Shown here: piece after piece, positions 22,098 to 26,563 of the stretch
Numbering within the stretch: position 1 is the first letter of the stretch
How the letters are laid out: every line of letters begins with the position of its first letter
NCBI GenBank assembly: GCA_937874445.1
Contig: CALNAL010000262.1
Coordinates: 1-26,563, forward strand
Source of the DNA: an uncultured Acetobacteraceae bacterium
GTDB taxonomy: Bacteria > Pseudomonadota > Alphaproteobacteria > Acetobacterales > Acetobacteraceae
DNA: 26,563 nucleotides
Direction: 5' to 3'
Made by a program: the position numbers and the translations under genes
Notes under the pieces: generated by a model
What the model saw: the letters and a program-made list of their open reading frames with translations, nothing else
What the model was told of the DNA's origin: nothing
Database searches by the model: none

Positions 22098-22195
22098 GAC
22101 AGTTGCCTCCCCGAATCTGGAATCAAGGATGTTGTGCCGGGCCTCGCCGTTGGCAAGCCGTTTTGCACGGCGGGAAGACAAACCTGCGCGAGCGC

Positions 22196-23020
22196 CTATC
22201 CCTTGACCGCCCCGCCGGTAAGCCCACCCACCAGCCGTTTCTGTGCGAAGAGGAACAGCACCACCGCCGGCAGGGCCACCAGCGTGCCGCCCGCGGTCAG
22301 CAGCCCCCAGTCGATGGTGTTCTCTCCGATGAACATCTGCAGTGCGACCGTCACGGTGCGCACCCGCCGCCCGGCCAGCATCAGCGCGAAGAGATATTCG
22401 TTCCACGAGGCAATGAAGAGGTAGAGCCCCACCGCCACCGCCCCGGGAGCGGCCAGCGGCAGCACGATCAGGCGCAGCACCTGCAGTTGCGTCGCCCCGT
22501 CCACCATGGCGGATTCGTCGAGTTCCACCGGCAGGCCGTCGATGTAGCCGGTCATCAGCCAGATGGCGAAGGGCAGGGTGAAGGTGGCATGGCCCATGAT
22601 GAGGGCGAAGTAGGTGTCGAGCAGCCCGAAGCTGCGCAGCAGCATGAACAGCGGCAGGATCAGCAGCACCACCGGGAACATGTTAACCACGAGGAACTGC
22701 ACCCGCAGCACCCGTCGCCCCGGAAAGCGGAAGCGCGAGAAGGCATAGGCGGCCGGCAGCGACAGCGCCAGCCCGAGCACCACCGCCCCGCAGGCGACGA
22801 TCAGGCTGTCGCGCAGGTTTTCCACGAAGGATGTGCGCGCCAGCAGGGTGATGTGGTTGACCAGCGTGAGCGAGCCGGGGATCAGCCGGATCGGCGACTG
22901 GGAAAGCTCCGCCGAGGGGCGCAGCGAGGTGAGCATCATCCACACCCACGGCCCGAGCCCGAAGAGCAGGATGGCGAGCACCGGCAGCTCGGTGCCGAGG
23001 AAAAGCCGCAGCCGTTTCAT
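22196..23020 (-). CDS. Carbohydrate ABC transporter permease (MalG/UgpE type)
   Basis: A 274-residue inner-membrane protein of the MalG-type binding-protein-dependent permease family. It starts MKRLRLFLGTELP and has SLPAAYAFSRFRFPGRR, the substrate-gate segment FPVVLLILPLF, and the EAA loop ELDESAMVDGATQLQVLRLIVLPLAAPG that docks the ATPase. It ends with LVGGLTGGAVKG, typical of MalG-like proteins. Its ATG overlaps the stop of the upstream permease by 4 bases (ATGA). The open frame continues far upstream to 25054, but that extension is a shadow of the neighbouring genes. The imported sugar cannot be read from sequence; the setting suggests a uronate or an oligosaccharide containing one. Confidence 0.92.
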   Translation of the reverse strand: MKRLRLFLGTELPVLAILLFGLGPWVWMMLTSLRPSAELSQSPIRLIPGSLTLVNHITLLARTSFVENLRDSLIVACGAVVLGLALSLPAAYAFSRFRFPGRRVLRVQFLVVNMFPVVLLILPLFMLLRSFGLLDTYFALIMGHATFTLPFAIWLMTGYIDGLPVELDESAMVDGATQLQVLRLIVLPLAAPGAVAVGLYLFIASWNEYLFALMLAGRRVRTVTVALQMFIGENTIDWGLLTAGGTLVALPAVVLFLFAQKRLVGGLTGGAVKG

Positions 23021-23880
23021 CGCTCGCTCCGCACGGCATAGAAGATCACCACCGAGAGCAGCAGCAGGGTCAGCATCACCGCCAGCGCCGAGCCGTAGCC
23101 GTAGTCGGCCCCGGTCCACGCCTTGAGGAAGGCGTAGAGCGGCAGGGTCTGCGTCGCGGTACCGGGGCCGCCGCCGGTCATCACCAGGATGAGGTCGAGC
23201 GAGTTGGCCACCCAGATCATGCGCAGCAGCAGGGCGGTGGCCATCACCGGCATCAGCCCGGGCAGGGTGACATGGCGAAAGCAGTGCAGCCGCCCCGCCC
23301 CGTCCATCTCGGCGGCCTCGTAGAGCTGGCGGGGGATGGCCTGCAACCCGGCCAGCAGCGTCACGCAGAAGAACGGGAAGCCCTGCCACGTCACCGCCAG
23401 GATCACCGCGCCGAGGGCGTATTCGGGGCGGGCGAGCCAGGCCACCGGCGCGGACAGCAGGCCGAGACGCATGCCCAGCTCGTTGACCAAGCCGAGATTG
23501 AAGTCGAGCATCCAGGTCCAGACCAGCCCGATGATGACACTGGGCAGGGCCCACGGCACGATGACCAGCGCGCGCGCCAGCGGGCGCCACCAGAACTGGC
23601 GGTTGAGCAGCAGCGCCGCGACGAGCCCCAGGCCGAACTGTAGCCCCACCGCCACCACCACCCACACCACGGAGAGCCACAGCCCTCCCCAGAAGGCCGG
23701 GTCGTGCAGTGCCGCGAGGTAGTTGGCGAGTCCGACGAAGGGCTGCACGCGCGGGCGAAACAGCACCACGTCGTGCAGCGAGAGCCAGAGGGTGTCGGCT
23801 ACCGGCCCGATCACCAGCAGGAGCGTGGCGATCAGGGCCGGGGCCAGCAGCAGCCAGGGAGTGGCCGCCCGTGCCTTCAT
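23017..23880 (-). CDS. Carbohydrate ABC transporter permease (MalF/UgpA type)
   Basis: A 287-residue partner permease with a short N-terminus (MKARAATPWLLLAPALIATLLL), about six membrane helices, and the EAA loop LYEAAEMDGAGRLHCFRHVTLPGLMPV. The conserved MTGGGPGTATQTLPLYAF segment of the UgpA/LacF subgroup is present. The start at 23880 has GGGAG close upstream and a further AAGG. It is 21 bases after the binding-protein gene and overlaps the next permease by 4 bases. Confidence 0.92.
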   Translation of the reverse strand: MKARAATPWLLLAPALIATLLLVIGPVADTLWLSLHDVVLFRPRVQPFVGLANYLAALHDPAFWGGLWLSVVWVVVAVGLQFGLGLVAALLLNRQFWWRPLARALVIVPWALPSVIIGLVWTWMLDFNLGLVNELGMRLGLLSAPVAWLARPEYALGAVILAVTWQGFPFFCVTLLAGLQAIPRQLYEAAEMDGAGRLHCFRHVTLPGLMPVMATALLLRMIWVANSLDLILVMTGGGPGTATQTLPLYAFLKAWTGADYGYGSALAVMLTLLLLSVVIFYAVRSER

Positions 23881-23901
23881 CTCCCGTGCCTTTCGTGAGG
23901 G

Positions 23902-25128
23902 TCAGCCGAAAAAGTGCTTCTCGAAGATCCGCATCATTTCGTCGGGCGGGATCTGGCCGAGCAGTGCCTTCTGGGTGGTCTGCGGCCAGACGGTGCGGGT
24001 GAAGTCGGTGGTCTGGGGCGAGGCGGGCATCAGTCCGGCGATCGGCAGCGAGGCGAGCGAGGCGTCGATGAAACGCTTGGGCTGGGCGCTCCAGGTTTTC
24101 GCAGCCGTGGTGGTCACTGGCAGCTGGCCGGCCAGGCCTGCGATGGTGGCGTTGGCCTGGGCGGTGGAGAGGTAGGTGATCCACTGCCACGCCGCCTCCT
24201 TGTTCTTCGAGGAAGCGAAGATCGCGTTGGACTGGTCGCCGAAGCTGGTCCACCCCTGGCCCTGGGGGCCGCGCGGCACCGGCACCGCGGTGATCTTGTC
24301 GCCCAGCACGGCGACGATCTCGTTGGCCGAGCCGACATGATGGATCGTCATGGCGGTGCGCCCCGCCTTCATGTTGGCGATGGTCTGCACGAAGCCGTCG
24401 GCGGGGGCGGAAGGCGGGAAGACGTGATGGACGCGGTAGAGATCGATGAACCAGCGGTTGGCCGCCAGCGCCTCGGGCGTGACCAGGCCGCCCTTGATGA
24501 GCTTCGCACCACCGCCGAGCACGAAGGTGGCCCAGTGGTCGTGCCCACCGGGGCCGCCGCGCAGGCCGAAGCCCCAGCGATCGCCGCCGGTCAGTGCCTT
24601 GGCCACGTCGAGGAAAGAGGCAAAGTCGGCCGGCGCCTTCAGTCCCTTCTCGGCGAGCCAGTCCTGGCGGATGTAGAGGTAGAGAATGACGTAGAGCAGC
24701 GGCAGATAGTACCGCTTGCCGTCGGAGGCGAGATGGAGCTTCCAAAGGTCGTCGGAGATGTCGGCGCGGTCGGACCAGGCGGCGATGCGCGCATCGAGCG
24801 GCTCGAGCGCCTCCATCTCCAGCAGTCGCGGCAGGTTGTAGAATTTGACCATCACGCAGTCGGGCGCGTTGCCGGCGATCAGGCTGGTGTAGAGGCGGGT
24901 GTCGTAGTCCGAGCCGCCGCCCCAGGGGATGCTCTCGGCCTGGACCTTGATATCGGGGTGGGCCTTCTCGAAACCGGCCACCAGCGCGGCCGGCGAGGAC
25001 GTCGGGTTGTCGAAATGGTACCACCAGCGGAGTGTCGTCGGACGCTGCGCCCACGGACGTGCCAGCGGTGCCGCAGCCAGGACACCGGCAGCGCCTGCCA
25101 GGAGGGAACGGCGTTTCATCCCGGACAT
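23902..25128 (-). CDS. Carbohydrate ABC transporter substrate-binding protein
   Basis: A 408-residue periplasmic binding protein of the SBP family 1 (MalE/UgpB-like). The leader MSGMKRRSLLAGAAGVLAAAPLARPWAQ is a Tat/Sec-like signal peptide with KRR. The mature part shows the usual features, such as LRWWYHFDNP, VAGFEKAHPDIKV, the IYVRQDWL-like YIRQDWLAEKGLKAP, and WQWITYLST near the C-terminus. The ATG at 25128 is chosen for the leader and for GGGAG about 8 bases upstream; a frame open to 25236 is not protein-like. First gene of a four-gene operon with two permeases and a small membrane protein but no ATPase, so a shared MsmX/UgpC-type ATPase encoded elsewhere is likely. Confidence 0.92.
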   Translation of the reverse strand: MSGMKRRSLLAGAAGVLAAAPLARPWAQRPTTLRWWYHFDNPTSSPAALVAGFEKAHPDIKVQAESIPWGGGSDYDTRLYTSLIAGNAPDCVMVKFYNLPRLLEMEALEPLDARIAAWSDRADISDDLWKLHLASDGKRYYLPLLYVILYLYIRQDWLAEKGLKAPADFASFLDVAKALTGGDRWGFGLRGGPGGHDHWATFVLGGGAKLIKGGLVTPEALAANRWFIDLYRVHHVFPPSAPADGFVQTIANMKAGRTAMTIHHVGSANEIVAVLGDKITAVPVPRGPQGQGWTSFGDQSNAIFASSKNKEAAWQWITYLSTAQANATIAGLAGQLPVTTTAAKTWSAQPKRFIDASLASLPIAGLMPASPQTTDFTRTVWPQTTQKALLGQIPPDEMMRIFEKHFFG

Positions 25129-25206
25129 GGTTTTTCTCCCAGAGTTCGGCGTTCTTTTGGTGCCGGTGTCATCCCCGGCTAGGCTTTGCCTCAAACTCGT
25201 GACATA

Positions 25207-25236
25207 AGTGTAGGCGCAAACCGGGAAACGAGGCAA
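25207..25236 (-). promoter_or_regulatory. Possible promoter of the ABC operon with flanking TTGCCTC inverted repeat
   Basis: On the minus strand, TTGCCT (25231-25236) and TACACT (25207-25212) are 18 bases apart, each 4 of 6 to consensus. A TTGCCTC copy (25186-25192) faces GAGGCAA (25230-25236), centres about 44 bases apart, which could be a looped operator. Nothing stronger is seen in the 171-base gap. Confidence 0.32.
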
Positions 25237-25299
25237 CGGCTACGTTTCCGGCCGGAAGGCCCCGCACGGACCCCGGATCGGCAAGGGTGAGGAGCGAAC

Positions 25300-26403
25300 A
25301 TGAGCGCAACCAGCATGCCCACCATCGAGGGGATCGAGTTGATGACGGCCCGCGTGCCGCTGCCGCAGGGCCCCTGGGGAGACCAGATCCATCACGTCAC
25401 CGACATCGAGGTCGCGGTGGTGGATGTGCATGGTTCCAACGGCCAGGTCGGCACCGGCTTCAGCCATACCTCGGGCTGGTGCGGCCAGACCATCTCGGCG
25501 TTGATCCGCGAGATCATTCCCGACGTGATCGGCCTGCCCCTCTCGCCGCGTGGCCTCTGGCAGCGTTCCTATAAATACGTCCACGACGTCGGCGGCGCGG
25601 GCGTGACCACCCACGCCCTGGCCGCGCTCGACATCGCCTACTGGGACCTGCTGGGCAAGACGCTCAATGCCTCGATCGTGGATATCCTCGGGCGGGTGCA
25701 CGAGCGCGTGCCGCTCTACGGCAGCGGCATCAACCTGCACATGAGCATCGCCGAGGTGATCGAGCAGGTGAAGCGCTGGAAGGCCGTGGGCTATCACGCG
25801 GCGAAGGTGAAGGTCGGCAAGCCCGATCTCGAAGAGGACGTCGAGCGCCTGACGAAGATCCAGGAGGCGGTGCCGGGCTTCCCGCTGGCGGTGGACGCCA
25901 ACCAGGGCTGGAACTTCCCGCAGGCGCTGCGGGCCTTCAAGATGTTCGCCCCCCTCAACCTGCTGTGGATCGAGGAGCCGCTGCCCTCGGACGACATCGC
26001 GGGCCATCGCACGTTGCGGGAACGCACCAACACCCCGATCGCCATCGGCGAGAACGTCTACAGCCTCAACCAGTTCGCACAGTACATCGAAAGCGGCAGC
26101 GCCGACTACATCCAGGCCGACCTCGGTCGGGTCGGCGGCATCACCGGCTATCTCGACGTGGCGGCCCTGGCGCGGGCGCACAATCTGCCGATGACGCCGC
26201 ATTTCGTCATGGAGTTGAGCGCCAGCCTGCTCGCCACTGTGCCGAACATCTCCTACTCGGAAATGACCGACGGCGGCCGCTGGGGCGACCTGCGGATCTT
26301 CGCCGAGGCGGGACGCGAGGAGGGAGGCGACTACATCCCGAGCGACCGCCCGGGCCACGGCATCATTCTCGACCGCGACTACCTCAAGGCACACCGGATC
26401 TGA
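25300..26403 (+). CDS. Enolase-superfamily sugar-acid dehydratase (mandelate racemase subgroup)
   Basis: A 367-residue enzyme. The N-terminal capping domain covers about 1-130, and a TIM barrel follows with the mandelate-racemase set of active-site residues: K-x-K (Lys169, Lys171 in KVKVGK), Mg ligands Asp199 (VDANQGW), Glu225 (WIEEP) and Glu251 (GEN), and the Asp274 (QADLGRVGG) / His301 (TPHF) dyad. This set is that of acid-sugar dehydratases such as talarate/galactarate, fuconate or galactonate dehydratase, which make 2-keto-3-deoxy sugar acids. The substrate is not readable from sequence. Start ATG 25300 has AGGAG 5 bases upstream. It is divergent from the ABC operon, whose sugar it may process, and 14 bases before the next gene. 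Confidence 0.9.
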   Translation: MSATSMPTIEGIELMTARVPLPQGPWGDQIHHVTDIEVAVVDVHGSNGQVGTGFSHTSGWCGQTISALIREIIPDVIGLPLSPRGLWQRSYKYVHDVGGAGVTTHALAALDIAYWDLLGKTLNASIVDILGRVHERVPLYGSGINLHMSIAEVIEQVKRWKAVGYHAAKVKVGKPDLEEDVERLTKIQEAVPGFPLAVDANQGWNFPQALRAFKMFAPLNLLWIEEPLPSDDIAGHRTLRERTNTPIAIGENVYSLNQFAQYIESGSADYIQADLGRVGGITGYLDVAALARAHNLPMTPHFVMELSASLLATVPNISYSEMTDGGRWGDLRIFAEAGREEGGDYIPSDRPGHGIILDRDYLKAHRI

Positions 26404-26417
26404 GGGGAGGGCGCGTC

Positions 26418-26548
26418 ATGACGAAGGCCGGGACTTCCGTTGTTGACATGAAACGGCTGGACGGCGCGGAGGTCGCGCTTCGCCTGGGCGCGTTCCTGGC
26501 GGAACGGGAAGCCGACCCGGCGACGCGGGGGGCGGCGGTGGCGGTGGT
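26418..26548 (+). CDS. Start of an unrecognised gene, cut off by the contig end
   Basis: About 43 codons are visible, beginning MTKAGTSVVDMKRLDG and continuing with an Ala/Arg/Glu-rich stretch ending AAVAVV. GGGAGGG lies about 5 bases before the ATG, and the gene starts 14 bases after the dehydratase stop, so the two form an operon. The end of the visible frame is adapter sequence, so the last apparent residues (CLLY) are artificial. The family cannot be told from this fragment. Confidence 0.6.
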
Positions 26549-26563
26549 CTGTCTCTTATACAC
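26549..26563. other. Tn5/Nextera mosaic-end adapter remnant at the contig end
   Basis: The final 15 bases, CTGTCTCTTATACAC, equal the start of the standard Nextera transposase adapter (reverse-complement mosaic end). This is library adapter carried into the assembly and not genomic sequence; it also marks the window end as a contig end. Confidence 0.93.

Noticed and set aside
23021..25054. Upstream extension of the MalG-type permease frame to about 950 residues
   Set aside because: Only the part from 23020 is protein-like; the rest is a frame-shadow of the other permease and binding protein.
1..26563. CRISPR arrays, tRNA/rRNA genes, transposases, phage genes
   Set aside because: Read for repeat-spacer patterns, tRNA-like cloverleaf signatures and transposase motifs; none seen.

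Overview
The window is about 26.6 kb of high-GC bacterial DNA, densely packed with genes, with strong Shine-Dalgarno sites and mostly C/G third positions. Gene families (GltIJKL, a fused TRAP DctQM, UxuAB, an HpnL-type membrane protein, an AcrR-type repressor) point to a proteobacterium. I lean towards an alphaproteobacterium of the Acetobacteraceae type, but this is an inference that a marker-gene search should settle. The right end is a contig end: the last 15 bases match the Tn5/Nextera mosaic-end adapter.

Layout, left to right. (1) 1-767, minus: start of a PTS EIIA(Glc)-HPr(-EI) phosphotransfer fusion, cut by the window edge, with a good sigma-70-like promoter. (2) 1079-4256, plus: a complete gltIJKL glutamate/aspartate ABC importer. 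(3) 4403-13109: a divergent cluster that looks like a complete phosphonolipid pathway. The left arm (minus) encodes a nucleotidyltransferase, a radical SAM protein with a B12-binding-like N-terminus, and a CDP-alcohol phosphatidyltransferase. The right arm (plus) encodes PEP mutase fused to a second nucleotidyltransferase domain, phosphonopyruvate decarboxylase, an HpnL/MprF-type flippase-like membrane protein, 2-aminoethylphosphonate (AEP) transaminase and an AcrR-like TetR repressor. (4) 13355-21575: hexuronate / sugar-acid catabolism. A minus-strand operon dctP-dctQM-gntR is divergent from rspB-like dehydrogenase, fructuronate reductase (uxuB) and mannonate dehydratase (uxuA), across a very AT-rich 500-base intergenic region. 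(5) 21786-25128, minus: a carbohydrate ABC importer (binding protein, two permeases, a small membrane protein) without an ATPase gene. (6) 25300 to end, plus: an enolase-superfamily sugar-acid dehydratase and the first codons of an unrecognised gene.

The best candidate for an undescribed system is the phosphonolipid cluster. PEP would be isomerised to phosphonopyruvate, decarboxylated to phosphonoacetaldehyde, aminated to AEP, activated as CMP-AEP and transferred to a lipid alcohol. The radical SAM enzyme would modify head group or lipid, and the HpnL-like protein would move the product across the membrane. The PEP mutase promoter has a perfect TTGACA -35 box. Its -10 region is covered by a palindrome closely resembling the AcrR operator as I remember it, and an AcrR-like repressor is the last gene of the same operon. 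This suggests autoregulated, possibly envelope-stress-responsive, control of a membrane-lipid head group.

In the hexuronate region, twin near-identical 12-bp sites lie upstream of dctP and of rspB and are the likely operators for the GntR/FCD regulator. Intercistronic hairpins follow both gltI and dctP, which suggests raised binding-protein expression. I saw no rRNA, tRNA, CRISPR array, insertion sequence or phage gene.
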